Counted from the stretch's first letter, positions 48,534 to 57,938 are shown. The stretch is DNA of 64,000 nt from Enterococcus wangshanyuanii (GCF_002197645.1 NZ_CP021874.1:1364001-1428000), one strand, 5' to 3'. Notes: generated by a model from the letters alone, not told the origin. A program made the numbers and translations.

Positions 48534-49514
48534 ATGAATGAGTTTTGGAAAGATTTCCCTGTGATTCAGCAACAATTGAATGAAACCTGTGAATTGATCA
48601 AACACCAAGTAAAAGTCCGCAATAAAGATATCGAGCAAGCGTTGATCGACCTGACTTGTTCTGGTGGTAAACTATTGCGACCTGCTTTCTTTTTCTTGTT
48701 TGCTCAAATTGGTGATAAACAAAAACAAGATCATCAACAATTGATCAAGATCGCCGCATCGATCGAAATTCTGCATATGGCCACTCTTGTCCATGATGAC
48801 ATCATCGATGATTCGCCGCTGAGACGTGGCGCAGCAACGATTCAATCGCGTTACGGGAAAGATATCGCCGTTTATACAGGTGATTTATTATTCACTGAAT
48901 TTTTTGAATTGCTGGCAGATACAATGAATGGTTCTGATTTCTTACATACAAATGCTTCTGCAATGAAACGACTGTTGCTTGGCGAATTGGATCAAATGCA
49001 TACACGCTATAAAAAGAACATCACTGTATTTGATTACCTGCGTAGCGTCAACGGCAAAACAGCTGAGCTATTTTCTCTAAGTTGCTTAGAGGGCGCTCAT
49101 TTTGGCTATGCTGATAAAGAAATCCAGCGGTTAGCTGCGCGTATCGGGCGTAATATTGGCATCGCTTTTCAAGTTTATGATGATATTTTGGATTACTCGG
49201 CTGATACAAAAACATTGAAAAAACCTGTTTTAGAGGATCTAGCCCAAGGTGTTTATACATTACCTTTGATTTTTGCTATACAAAAAGTGCCTGAACGGTT
49301 CTATCCTTATTTAGAGAAAAAATCAGATATTTCAGTAGAACAAGCTGCTGAATTAGGCCAACTGGTCCACGAATATGATGGCGTGACAGATGCCAAAAAT
49401 TTTGCAAAAAAAGTAACTGAAAAAGCACTGATCGATATTCAAAAATTACCTGATTGTTTAGGTAAAGAACAACTTGAACAGCTAACACAATTGTTACTGC
49501 AACGCTCATTTTGA
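48534..49514 (+). CDS. Long-chain trans-polyprenyl diphosphate synthase (quinone side chain)
   Basis: Builds the polyprenyl diphosphate used by MenA. The 326 residues contain the first Asp-rich motif HDDIIDDSPLRRG near 86, preceded by SGGKLLRPAFFFL, and the second motif QVYDDILDYSAD near 211. The small residue pattern before the first motif (MATLV) fits a medium or long product, but chain length cannot be read by eye. AAAGGATTATTAAGCT precedes the ATG. It is divergent from menA-ndh and converges with cydC. Confidence 0.88.
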   Translation: MNEFWKDFPVIQQQLNETCELIKHQVKVRNKDIEQALIDLTCSGGKLLRPAFFFLFAQIGDKQKQDHQQLIKIAASIEILHMATLVHDDIIDDSPLRRGAATIQSRYGKDIAVYTGDLLFTEFFELLADTMNGSDFLHTNASAMKRLLLGELDQMHTRYKKNITVFDYLRSVNGKTAELFSLSCLEGAHFGYADKEIQRLAARIGRNIGIAFQVYDDILDYSADTKTLKKPVLEDLAQGVYTLPLIFAIQKVPERFYPYLEKKSDISVEQAAELGQLVHEYDGVTDAKNFAKKVTEKALIDIQKLPDCLGKEQLEQLTQLLLQRSF

Positions 49515-49539
49515 TCGATTACCCAAAAAAGAAACGTTC

Positions 49540-49776
49540 GAGGAGGCTGAGACAAAAGTGTTTAGCTCTGAGAACCGAGTAGGTACTGTGCAACATCAAC
49601 TTATTCTTCGTTGTGTTTTACAGCAATAAGAAGGAATTCATGAAAATTGCTTTTCAAATTTTTGTGAATTTCTGCTTATTTCCGAAGCCTTCAACTCTTA
49701 GTGCTTTAGCACTTAGAATTTGATGTGATCGAAGTGTAGCGTAGTAGCTACTTTTTTCTCACCGTTTATTAGGATT
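49540..49776. repeat. Dispersed noncoding repeat, copy 2
   Basis: About 237 bp related to 28203-28430, with shared blocks GAGAACCGAGTAGGTACTG, TTCGTTGTGTTTTACAG, TTTGATGTGATCGAAG and CACCGTTTATT. The middle part differs and contains an inverted TTAGTGCTTTAGCACTTAG. It fills the space between the convergent prenyl synthase and cydC genes. I see no coding sequence. Confidence 0.8.
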
Positions 49777-49778
49777 TA

Positions 49779-49828
49779 GAGAGCGAAACAAAACTGATTT
49801 TTAGTTTTGTTTCGCTCTCCTTTTATTT
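49779..49828. terminator. Terminator between the prenyl synthase and cydC
   Basis: GAGAGCGAAACAAAACT/AGTTTTGTTTCGCTCTC form a perfect 17-base stem, followed on the plus strand by CTTTTATTTTT. On the minus strand the tail is weaker. It directly follows dispersed repeat copy 2. Confidence 0.85.
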
Positions 49829-49838
49829 TTGTAAAAAA

Positions 49839-51596
49839 TCACTCGGTGGTCGTTCCTCGATCAATGGCATACAGTTGTTGATAATGTTGATTCGTTGCCA
49901 ATAATTCTTCCGGTGTTCCACTCATTTCCAAACGCCCATCCTCAATAAATATCACTCGATCCATCATATGAACGCCTTGTAAATGATGCGTGATCCAGAT
50001 GATCGTTTTGTCTGCTAACGTTTCAAAAAAGGTATTCAGTAATTGTTGTTCAGTGATTGGATCTAGTCCTGTCGTCGGTTCGTCCAGTAAAACAATTGGC
50101 GTATCCTGTAGCAGAATCCGTGCCAAAGCTAACCGATGACGTTCTCCGCCAGAAAAACGCAAGCCAGCTTCATCCACCATCGTTTGCAAGCCTTCCGGTA
50201 AGTCTTGGACCATTTCTTTCAGACCGACACTCGCCAGTACCTGCCAAACCTCTGCCTCTGATGCTTCTTCTCGACCAAGGCGAACATTATTTAAAATAGA
50301 TGTTCTAAATAGATATGGTGCTTGATGAATCACACCGATCGATCGTGTGATCTGATCGCCAAAGTCAGCTGTTGGAGTGCCATCCAAAGTAATCGTTCCT
50401 TTACTCGGAACCAAATCTCCGCGAATCAAGCTTGCCAGTGTACTTTTCCCAGAACCGCTTCGTCCTAAAATAGCCAGCTTTTCTTTTGGTTGAATCGTTA
50501 ACGTAAGGTTTTCTAAAACATTATGATCCGTTTGATCATAAGAAAAAGAAAGATCGTCGATTAGAATTTCTGTGCCTACAATGGTCAAATCTGCCGCTTC
50601 CTGTGCTTGCTGCACCTCCGGCAACTCATTTAAACGCTTGATCGAATCTTTGTAGATATTGGTTTCCTGTGCAGCATCCGGTAACGGAGCAAAGGCATCG
50701 ATCAGCGGAAAAACAGTCAGCGTAAAGGCTGCGATCCAGTTTGCAGCGCCGCCATGATCTCCCTGAAAACGCACACTGGTCCAGGCTAAAATCGCGACGG
50801 TGATTCCGCCAAAAGCAGTTTGCAGAATAAAATCACGGAAGCGATTAAAGCGTTTGATCCGCTCATCCAACTCACGCAGATTTGCTTCATCTTTTTCATA
50901 CGAATGAACAAATTCATGCCCTCTCTGACTAAAGACCCAGTCAGAAACACCTAAAATGTTGTCGGTTAACTTTTTATACAGCTCATTTTTCGATACTTTT
51001 TGCTGCTCTTGCCGCGCACCATTGACCAATACAGAAATCAACGGCAGTAAAAAGACTACTACGCCAAGCATCAACAACATACACAGACCAAACCACCACG
51101 AAAATAGCCCTAAACCGATAATAATGAAAATATATAACAACCAAGCGATCACTGTTGGAAAAATCGTTCGCAAATATAAGTTTTGCAAATGATTGATGTC
51201 TTCTGAAAGCAAGCCCAGAATATCTCCCGTTTGATATTTTGATTTAAAGAAGATCGCATCTTTTTCTAAAACCAAATACAGCTTCAAACGCAAGTCAGAC
51301 GTCATCTTCAAGACCCAATTATGACTGACCAAACGTTCAATATAGCGAAATACCGGCCGGCTGATCCCAAAAGCCCGTGTCAAAACGATCGGAATATAGA
51401 TCATCAAAATGTTTTCAGGAAGTGAGGCTGCCCGGCTAATTAAATAACCAGAATTGAACATCAACGCTCCTGCACTAAAAAACGTTAAAAAACCTAAAAA
51501 TAATGCTAAATACAACAAGCCCTTATACTTTTTCAGAAATGGTTTGACCCATTGATCTTTTTTATATAATTCTTGATTTGTTGGGGTATTTTCCAT
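49839..51596 (-). CDS. cydC: Cytochrome bd assembly ABC exporter subunit CydC
   Basis: Half of the heterodimeric thiol (glutathione/cysteine) exporter needed to mature cytochrome bd. The 585 residues have six membrane segments (about 25-310) then an ATPase domain with Walker A GRSGSGKST near 380, signature FSGGERHRLALARI and Walker B VLLDEPTTGLD. It overlaps the end of cydD by one base (TAATG). In some naming schemes the two ABC genes are swapped. Confidence 0.9.
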   Translation of the reverse strand: MENTPTNQELYKKDQWVKPFLKKYKGLLYLALFLGFLTFFSAGALMFNSGYLISRAASLPENILMIYIPIVLTRAFGISRPVFRYIERLVSHNWVLKMTSDLRLKLYLVLEKDAIFFKSKYQTGDILGLLSEDINHLQNLYLRTIFPTVIAWLLYIFIIIGLGLFSWWFGLCMLLMLGVVVFLLPLISVLVNGARQEQQKVSKNELYKKLTDNILGVSDWVFSQRGHEFVHSYEKDEANLRELDERIKRFNRFRDFILQTAFGGITVAILAWTSVRFQGDHGGAANWIAAFTLTVFPLIDAFAPLPDAAQETNIYKDSIKRLNELPEVQQAQEAADLTIVGTEILIDDLSFSYDQTDHNVLENLTLTIQPKEKLAILGRSGSGKSTLASLIRGDLVPSKGTITLDGTPTADFGDQITRSIGVIHQAPYLFRTSILNNVRLGREEASEAEVWQVLASVGLKEMVQDLPEGLQTMVDEAGLRFSGGERHRLALARILLQDTPIVLLDEPTTGLDPITEQQLLNTFFETLADKTIIWITHHLQGVHMMDRVIFIEDGRLEMSGTPEELLATNQHYQQLYAIDRGTTTE

Positions 51597-53323
51597 TATT
51601 CAGTCCCCCTCATTTGATTCATCAACCGCACATAGTAGCCGTTTTTTTCTGTTAGTTCAGCCAAAGTACCTGCCTCTACAAGCTGTCCTTTGTCCATTAC
51701 TAAAATATAGTCCATTTCAGCCATCCAGTGCAAACGATGTGTCGCAAAAAAGACTAAATGCTCATCCATCAAAGGCAGCATTCTTTCTTTTAATTCTACT
51801 TCTGTTTCAATATCTAAGTGAGCAGTCGGCTCATCAAAGAGTAAAATACGACGTTCTTGATCTAAAAAAGCTCTGGCTAAAGCGATTCTTTGTGCTTGTC
51901 CACCACTTAATACCCGACCACTTTCACCGATCAGTGTATGCATGCCCTGATCCAAACTTGAAACAAGTCTCTGCAGACCAACTAATTCAATTGCCGCTGC
52001 CACCTGATCATCTGAAGCATCCGGCGTATAAAAACGAACGTTGTTTGCCAATGTATCTTGAAAAATATACGGTGTTTGAGGAATGTAAACGACCTGCTTT
52101 TGCCATTCTTTTTGCAAAAAATGTGGAATTGCTTGACCGTCAACCTCAATGATCGTGTCAACATCCGGTGCTAAAAAGCCGCTCAGCACATTGATCAAAG
52201 TCGATTTACCTGAACCGCTGGCACCGATGATCCCTATTTTTTGATAGCCTTTAGCATTGAAATCCAAGCCCTTCAATGCAGCTTGAGGTGCTTCTTCATA
52301 GCTATACGTTAATTGTTCAACAGATAATTCACTCAACGCTGTCCAATCACCTAGAGAAAGCTTATCAGTCTCTTGTGCCTCGCTTAAATCTAACACTGCC
52401 TGAATCGCTTGAAACGCATTTTTCCCGTCTAAGGTTGCATGATAATCACTAGCAAAATCACGTACCGGTAAAAAGAATTCCGGTGCTAAAATCAACGTCG
52501 TCAAAGCAGGGAACAGTAAAATCCCTCCATTTAACAAACTTAATCCTAAAAAGACTGCTACTACAGCAACTGATAATGTCGTAAAGAAGTCCAAAGCAAA
52601 GGTAGATAAAATAGCAATTTTAAGGGTACTCATTGTCGCACGTCTAAAACGCTCACTCGTATTATAGATACTACCGGCATATTTTTCACTCAAGCCGAAT
52701 AATTTTAACGTATCGATTCCTCTCAACGAATCGATAAAATGATTCGATAATAATTGAAAGGCTTTATACTGTTTATCTGCTTTACTTTGCGCTGCATACC
52801 CTAAAATGATCATAAAAATAATGATCATTGGAAAAACGACTAGTAAAACTACACCGGAACGAATGTCTAGTGTAAAAATAAATATCAAGATCAACCAAGG
52901 AATGATCATCATATTCATGATTTTCATCAAAATCAAATGAAGATAATTTTCTGCCTGACTGATTCCTTCAAGTGCCATAGTGACCATATTACCGGTCCCA
53001 TTTTTTTGAACGACTGTTGGTCCTAAACGAAAGATCTTTTGCAGCAGTTGTTCTCTCAACTCGCGCGAACGCGCATAACTGAAACGATCCAGCATTTTTT
53101 CTCGTACATAGGTTACAACATGTCTGCCTGTGTAAAATAAAAAGAAGAGGATGATTGCAGTCAGCTGATCACGAAGTTTGCCGCCTTCCCAAAGTCCAAC
53201 GACTGCTTGAGCTAAGTAAAATGCTTGCCCGATTATAAAGACTGCTTGCAGGAGAGAAAAACCTGCAAGCAAAATCATCGTCTGTTTAATTTTAGGCATC
53301 TTTAAGATGGCTTTATCGATCAT
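51596..53323 (-). CDS. cydD: Cytochrome bd assembly ABC exporter subunit CydD
   Basis: Partner of CydC; 575 residues. Six membrane segments (about 15-300) precede the ATPase domain with Walker A GASGSGKST near 362, signature LSGGQAQRIALARA and Walker B ILLFDEPTAHLD. It overlaps the cydB stop codon by four bases. Order A-B-D-C with overlaps throughout indicates tight co-expression of the oxidase and its assembly exporter. Confidence 0.9.
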   Translation of the reverse strand: MIDKAILKMPKIKQTMILLAGFSLLQAVFIIGQAFYLAQAVVGLWEGGKLRDQLTAIILFFLFYTGRHVVTYVREKMLDRFSYARSRELREQLLQKIFRLGPTVVQKNGTGNMVTMALEGISQAENYLHLILMKIMNMMIIPWLILIFIFTLDIRSGVVLLVVFPMIIIFMIILGYAAQSKADKQYKAFQLLSNHFIDSLRGIDTLKLFGLSEKYAGSIYNTSERFRRATMSTLKIAILSTFALDFFTTLSVAVVAVFLGLSLLNGGILLFPALTTLILAPEFFLPVRDFASDYHATLDGKNAFQAIQAVLDLSEAQETDKLSLGDWTALSELSVEQLTYSYEEAPQAALKGLDFNAKGYQKIGIIGASGSGKSTLINVLSGFLAPDVDTIIEVDGQAIPHFLQKEWQKQVVYIPQTPYIFQDTLANNVRFYTPDASDDQVAAAIELVGLQRLVSSLDQGMHTLIGESGRVLSGGQAQRIALARAFLDQERRILLFDEPTAHLDIETEVELKERMLPLMDEHLVFFATHRLHWMAEMDYILVMDKGQLVEAGTLAELTEKNGYYVRLMNQMRGTE

Positions 53324-54345
53324 CCTTCATACCCCAAAGCAGCGATTGCCGGATGTTTGATTCGTTTTCTAAAGATATAATAGGACCAAGCGGTATATGC
53401 TAATACGAATGGCAAGATCGTCAACGATAACCAAGTCATTGTTTTTAACGTATACGGGCTGCTTGATGCATCTTTGATCAAGATGTCATAATAGCCTTCA
53501 CTGCCGATCATCACACGTGGGAATAAGCCGCTAAATAATAAAGCAACTAATAGAACCAAGGTTAAACCGCTGGCAATAAACGCCACCATTTCTTTTTTCT
53601 TAAAGACACTGACATTTGCAACTACTGTCATAACAACGATTGCTAGAACAAGTACTAACGTCACAGCAAAATGATTGTCAAAGAAATCTGTTTTGAAATA
53701 TAACAACGCTGCAAATACAACTAAACCAACATATAATACCCAGTAAAAGAATGAGGCATAATTACGTGCACGCTCTCTAACCGGACCTTCTGTTTTCAAC
53801 GTAATATAGTTTAATCCATGCAAGTAGCATAATAAGGTCAACGCAACACCGCCGACAACAGAAAAGACATTGATATAATCAGTGAAAGTAGCCGACATAT
53901 TGCCATCGACATCTAAAGGCATTCCCTGTACTAAGCTGATAAATAAAATGCCAAAGAAAAACGGTACTATGAAACTTCCGATCGAAAGTGTCCAGTTCCA
54001 GATTCTACGTCGTTTACCATCAGGCATCCGATGACGGAATTCAAATGACACACCACGAATGATCAAACCAACTAGAATAATGAATAAAATCAAGTAAAAG
54101 CCGCTAAATAGTGACGCATACCAGTATGGAAACGAAGCAAACATCGCACCACCTGCTGTTAATAACCAAACTTCATTGCCGTCCCAAACAGGTCCGATCG
54201 TTTGGATGATTTGTTCTTTTTCTTCTTCATCATGAGCTAATGTTTGAACCGACATTCCGACACCAAAGTCAAACCCTTCAAGGAAGAAGAAGCCTGAAAA
54301 TAGAATACCGATCAATACAAACCACAGTAACTGCAATGTACTCAT
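53320..54345 (-). CDS. cydB: Cytochrome bd ubiquinol/menaquinol oxidase subunit II
   Basis: A 341-residue membrane subunit with about nine hydrophobic segments. The N-terminus LLWFVLIGILFSGFFFLEGFDFGVGM and the following GPVWDGNEVWLLTAGGAMFASFP are family signatures. It pairs with CydA. The start overlaps the cydA stop codon by four bases. Confidence 0.96.
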   Translation of the reverse strand: MSTLQLLWFVLIGILFSGFFFLEGFDFGVGMSVQTLAHDEEEKEQIIQTIGPVWDGNEVWLLTAGGAMFASFPYWYASLFSGFYLILFIILVGLIIRGVSFEFRHRMPDGKRRRIWNWTLSIGSFIVPFFFGILFISLVQGMPLDVDGNMSATFTDYINVFSVVGGVALTLLCYLHGLNYITLKTEGPVRERARNYASFFYWVLYVGLVVFAALLYFKTDFFDNHFAVTLVLVLAIVVMTVVANVSVFKKKEMVAFIASGLTLVLLVALLFSGLFPRVMIGSEGYYDILIKDASSSPYTLKTMTWLSLTILPFVLAYTAWSYYIFRKRIKHPAIAALGYEG

Positions 54346-55757
54346 CCTTCAAAGACCTCCTTATCGAATGGATCTACTTCAGTCGCATTCGCTTGTGCTA
54401 ATTTCTTTTCTTCATAATCAGGGCCTTTTTTCAGTTCAACAGTGATCAAGTAAACCATCACAGAACCAAGACCTGCAAAAAGAATAAAGTAAATAATGTT
54501 TGATGTTAATAATGAAGCAACAGAAACGTTTGGTGACACACTGTCTTCGATCGTAAACAATCCATAAACAGTCCAAGGATAACGACCCAATTCTGTGATC
54601 AACCAACCTGTTGTATTCGCTAAGAATGGAGCAAATGTACATAAAGCAACGATCCAAACCATCCAGCGTTTTTCATATAATGATGGTTTTTTCTTACGAG
54701 TAAAGAAGAGTCCTAGTGCTGAAACTAACAACATCAATACGCCAAAACCGGCCATTACTCTGAAACTCCAAAATAGTGTATTGACTGGCGGGAAGTAATC
54801 TCTATCACCATATTTTTCAATTAAATCTTTGTTCGCTGTTTCCATTCCATCAACAGAACCAGACAGACTATTATAAGATAAAATACTTAATACATATGGA
54901 ATTTGGATTCCGAATACTTGTTTATGCTCTGCTTCGTCAGCCCAAGCAATCAACGTCCAGGCCGCAGGATCTCCAGAATCTTCATATGCACCTTCCATTG
55001 CTGCAAATTTCATTGGCTGTCCTTCGATCAAAGCTTTCATTTGTAAGTCCCCAGCTAATAAGACGCCTAAAGAACCAAACAATGCGATCCACATACCAAT
55101 ACGCATAGACACTTTATGGAAGCTGACATCACGCTTTTTCAAAATTTGGAACGCCGCCAAACCAGCAACGATCATTCCGCCCATTACGACCGCACCAGCC
55201 AATACGTGGCTAAATTCATACCAGACTTTCGGATTGGCGATCACCGCACCAAAATCGATCAATTCTGCCCGACCATTGTTCAGCGTATACCCCACTGGAT
55301 GCTGCATGAAACTATTTGCTGCTAAGATCCAGAATGCTGACATCATTGAGCCAAAGACAACCAACCAAATAAATGTTAAATGTAATTTGGGACTTACTTT
55401 ATCCCAAGTAAAAATCCATAATCCTAAAAATGTAGATTCTAAAAAGAATGCAAGTAGCGCTTCAATAGCTAAAGGAGCACCAAAAATATCTCCTACAAAT
55501 CGTGAATAATCAGACCAGTTCATACCAAACTGGAACTCTTGAATAATACCTGTGACCACACCTACTGCAAAACTCAATAGAAAAATGTTGCCCCAAAACT
55601 TCGCCATTTTACGATAACGCTCATCTTTTTTCACTACATACATCGTTTCCATCACTGCAACAACAAGTGCTAATCCTATTGAAAATGGCACGAAGAAAAA
55701 GTGAAAGACTGTGGTCATCGCAAATTGGAATCTTGCTAATGATACAATATCAAACAT
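54342..55757 (-). CDS. cydA: Cytochrome bd oxidase subunit I
   Basis: Haem-bearing subunit that oxidises quinol and reduces O2. The ATG at 55757 follows AAGGGGGATTATTG, giving 471 residues; an upstream in-frame start is less likely. His19 in TTVFHFFFVPFSIGL is the b595 or d haem ligand position, EALLAFFLES holds conserved Glu residues, His in YEFSHVLAGA is another ligand, and WLITELGRYPW is diagnostic. The quinol-binding Q-loop is the short form. A leader of about 185 nt and tandem repeats precede it. Confidence 0.96.
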   Translation of the reverse strand: MFDIVSLARFQFAMTTVFHFFFVPFSIGLALVVAVMETMYVVKKDERYRKMAKFWGNIFLLSFAVGVVTGIIQEFQFGMNWSDYSRFVGDIFGAPLAIEALLAFFLESTFLGLWIFTWDKVSPKLHLTFIWLVVFGSMMSAFWILAANSFMQHPVGYTLNNGRAELIDFGAVIANPKVWYEFSHVLAGAVVMGGMIVAGLAAFQILKKRDVSFHKVSMRIGMWIALFGSLGVLLAGDLQMKALIEGQPMKFAAMEGAYEDSGDPAAWTLIAWADEAEHKQVFGIQIPYVLSILSYNSLSGSVDGMETANKDLIEKYGDRDYFPPVNTLFWSFRVMAGFGVLMLLVSALGLFFTRKKKPSLYEKRWMVWIVALCTFAPFLANTTGWLITELGRYPWTVYGLFTIEDSVSPNVSVASLLTSNIIYFILFAGLGSVMVYLITVELKKGPDYEEKKLAQANATEVDPFDKEVFEG

Positions 55758-55942
55758 CAATAATCCCCCTTGTTTTTTACTGTCTCCACACAAAGAAAGA
55801 AGCCGATTCTACTCGAATGAAGGAGTCATTTGTACAGTTGGTTGGTGCTGCAAAATGAGAGTCAGACCGCGAATAAAATAAACTTACTTATGAACTAAAT
55901 GTGAAAACTGTTTTTATTAAATTTAGAATGATTCCAATTTAG

Positions 55943-55970
55943 AGTATACTCCTTTATTTAGAAAATTCAA
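55943..55970 (-). promoter_or_regulatory. Candidate promoter of cydABDC
   Basis: On the minus strand TTGAAT (55970-55965) and TATACT (55948-55943) have a 16-bp spacer, giving a leader of about 180 nt before cydA. Confidence 0.55.
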
Positions 55971-56063
55971 ATGTTTCCGTTCATTTCTCATCAAAAGATG
56001 CCTACTTTTCTTGAAAAAATCAGAAAATGAATGAAACTTCTCATAATCGGGAAAATAGAAGAC

Positions 56064-56166
56064 TTTCAACTGAAGATTTCTATTATTACTTTAGCCGATA
56101 AACTATCGATTTCAACTGAAGATTTCTATTATTACTTTAGCCGATAAACTATCGATTTCAACTGAA
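56064..56166. repeat. 46-bp tandem repeat upstream of cydA
   Basis: Two perfect 46-bp units (56064-56109 and 56110-56155) plus an 11-base start of a third (56156-56166). Each unit begins TTTCAACTGAAGATTTC and contains the inverted repeat CGATA-AAC-TATCG (56096-56108 and 56142-56154). They are 95-220 bp upstream of the cydA promoter and just after the stop codon of the minus-strand gene at 56197. Confidence 0.95.
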
Positions 56167-56196
56167 TTAACTCTAGTTAAATAAAGTTTAGTTTCC

Positions 56197-56487
56197 CTAT
56201 CTTTCTTTTTTTGGATAATCTATATACTTATAGACTTTTTTTATTTTATCTTGTTTTATTTTAGTGATCGTCTCTTCCGGGAAATGCTTGATCACTCCTT
56301 GCTTTTCCAGCTCTTCGATCATTGCCGTCAACTGATAAAATTCAGTCAGCATTTGCTCTTCGTTTGTTTCATCTGCTCTAGAAGGATGGTGGTCTTTAAA
56401 ACCAAAACGAATTGCTTTTGACAATGCTTGTTGAACCTCGGCACATTCTTCCATTGCAACTAAAGCTAAGTACTCATTTTTTTTCAT
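56197..56487 (-). CDS. Small MazG-like nucleotide pyrophosphohydrolase-fold protein
   Basis: A 96-residue helical protein. The N-terminal MEECAEVQQALSKAIRFG matches the EExxE metal-binding helix of MazG/dUTPase-like all-alpha pyrophosphohydrolases, and EFYQLTAMIEELEKQG could be the second Glu/Asp helix. Substrate cannot be inferred. It starts 15 bp after the deaminase gene, so they share a transcript, and its 3' end abuts the 46-bp repeats. Confidence 0.65.
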   Translation of the reverse strand: MKKNEYLALVAMEECAEVQQALSKAIRFGFKDHHPSRADETNEEQMLTEFYQLTAMIEELEKQGVIKHFPEETITKIKQDKIKKVYKYIDYPKKER

Positions 56488-56502
56488 CCGTTTTCCTCTT
56501 TC

Positions 56503-56979
56503 TTAAGTCTTGTCCTGAAAATAGTCTTGATAAATAGGAACCGCTTCTTCTTTTAGTACACCGCTCACTACTTGCGGACGATTTGGGCTCCTTAAAAAAA
56601 TTTCTTCACTGCCGATCATAATATTAAAACCTGCAATCGTTGCCAGTTCATCGTGAGACAAGCTATATACCATCCGACCTAAACAACTCCAAACCATAGC
56701 TCCTGCACACATACAACAAGGTTCACAGCTTGTGTAAAGAGTATATTCACGTAAATCAGAAAGCTTTTCTGTTGTACAAAAATCACGAATCAGTCCTAAC
56801 TCTGCATGATAAGTAGGATCATTTTCTGTATGAATACGGTTCTCACCAGTCATGATCACTTCATTGTCTTTTACCAGTAAAGCACCAAACGGTTCATTTC
56901 CTCTTTTAGCGGCATCTTCTGCAAGTTCCAGTGCCTGCCTCATGAAGCTGATATCTAATTGTTTTTGAGAGTCACTCAT
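56503..56979 (-). CDS. Nucleoside/nucleobase deaminase (CMP/dCMP deaminase superfamily)
   Basis: The ATG at 56979 has GGAGGGG upstream, giving 158 residues. The zinc site is intact: THYAE-type motif TYHAELG (near 61) with the proton-shuttle Glu, and TSCEPCCMCAGAM (near 88). The sequence resembles guanine deaminase and tRNA-specific adenosine deaminase relatives; the presence of ESC-PC-MC alone does not settle the substrate. A hypothetical co-gene with MazG-like fold follows. Confidence 0.82.
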   Translation of the reverse strand: MSDSQKQLDISFMRQALELAEDAAKRGNEPFGALLVKDNEVIMTGENRIHTENDPTYHAELGLIRDFCTTEKLSDLREYTLYTSCEPCCMCAGAMVWSCLGRMVYSLSHDELATIAGFNIMIGSEEIFLRSPNRPQVVSGVLKEEAVPIYQDYFQDKT

Positions 56980-57034
56980 TTTTTCCCCTCCAAACCTCAT
57001 CTTTTCTATCCACTCAAAGTATAGCATGCTTAAC

Positions 57035-57080
57035 AAAAAAAGTGTGAAACAAAACGAACAATCCGTTTTGTTTCACACTT
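57035..57080 (-). terminator. Intrinsic terminator after the FMN reductase gene
   Basis: AAGTGTGAAACAAAACG/CGTTTTGTTTCACACTT form a perfect 17-base stem, followed on the minus strand by seven T. Confidence 0.88.
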
Positions 57081-57122
57081 TAAATCAAATACTGTAATGC
57101 TCAGAGTGCAGAGAATTTTTTA

Positions 57123-57668
57123 CTAAGCAAACTTAGCAGCAAATTCGCTAAATTGTTTACCAACACTTGCCAAAAAGTCTTTTGTCCCTTCATTGTTAGG
57201 TTCAAGGTTTTCATCAAATAATTTATCAGATTGACCGATGTAAACTTCTGGTTGTTGCATTGTCGGCATATCTAAGAAAACTAATGATTGACGCAATACA
57301 TGGTTAGCCAATACACCTGAAATGCCTGAAATAGATTGTGAAGCAACTAAGGCTGGTTTACCACCCCAAACGCTTTGACCCCATGGTCTTGAAGCAACAT
57401 CTAATGCATTTTTCAATGCTGCTGTAATACTTCTATTATGTTCTGGTGTTACAAAGATAAATGCATCTTGCGCTGCTACTTCATTTCTAAACGTTGTATA
57501 TGCTTCTGGAGAATTTTCATCGTAGTCTTGGTTGTACAATGGTAAATCTTTGATATTCAAAAAAGATACCTCTGCATCTGCGGGAAGACCTTTTACAATC
57601 GCTTTTGCCACAGCTTCTGAATAAGAATTTTTTCTAGTAGATCCTACAATTACACCATATTTTGTCAT
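57123..57668 (-). CDS. NAD(P)H-dependent FMN reductase / azoreductase-type flavoprotein
   Basis: The ATG at 57668 has GGGGGAATAA upstream, giving 181 residues. The flavodoxin-like FMN-binding loop GVIVGSTRKNSYSEAVA, the VTPEHNRSITAALKNALD segment (FMN contact, PEYN-like) and WGGKPALVASQSISG are typical of the NADPH_dep_FMN_red family. The enzyme may reduce quinones or azo dyes; the natural substrate is unclear. Confidence 0.88.
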   Translation of the reverse strand: MTKYGVIVGSTRKNSYSEAVAKAIVKGLPADAEVSFLNIKDLPLYNQDYDENSPEAYTTFRNEVAAQDAFIFVTPEHNRSITAALKNALDVASRPWGQSVWGGKPALVASQSISGISGVLANHVLRQSLVFLDMPTMQQPEVYIGQSDKLFDENLEPNNEGTKDFLASVGKQFSEFAAKFA

Positions 57669-57896
57669 AAGTTTATTCCCCCAAACACTTACTAAAAGTA
57701 AGTTTATTTTATATACTGAGTATACCCCCAGTTTCAAAAAAATTCAAGCATAAAAATTTAAATAACGAAATTATTTTTTACTTACAGATCAAATACGCTG
57801 ATAATCAAGCCAAAGAATAGATTATTACCTATATAAATAACGATAGTTATTTTAATGTTTTGCTTTCTTTATAGACTCACTAGTCCATTCGAATAA
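57669..57896. other. AT-rich noncoding stretch upstream of the FMN reductase gene
   Basis: Very AT-rich sequence between the reductase start codon and the next terminator. It should hold the reductase promoter, but I see no convincing -35/-10 pair, repeat or short gene. Confidence 0.5.
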
Positions 57897-57898
57897 AA

Positions 57899-57938
57899 AA
57901 AGGCAAAAGCCATCCTTTTTGAATGCCTTTTGCCATTT
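57899..57938 (-). terminator. Intrinsic terminator after the VOC gene
   Basis: GGCAAAAG/CTTTTGCC arms with extended loop pairing, flanked by A and T runs; on the minus strand seven T follow. It lies about 85 bp past the VOC stop codon. Confidence 0.7.

Noticed and set aside
55880..55915. Rex-type operator (AATGTGAAAACTGTTTTTATT) in the cyd leader
   Set aside because: Only one half resembles TTGTGAA; the second half-site is absent, so I do not call it.
56064..56166. 46-bp tandem repeats as a CRISPR array
   Set aside because: Units are directly joined without unique spacers, there are only two, and no cas gene is nearby.
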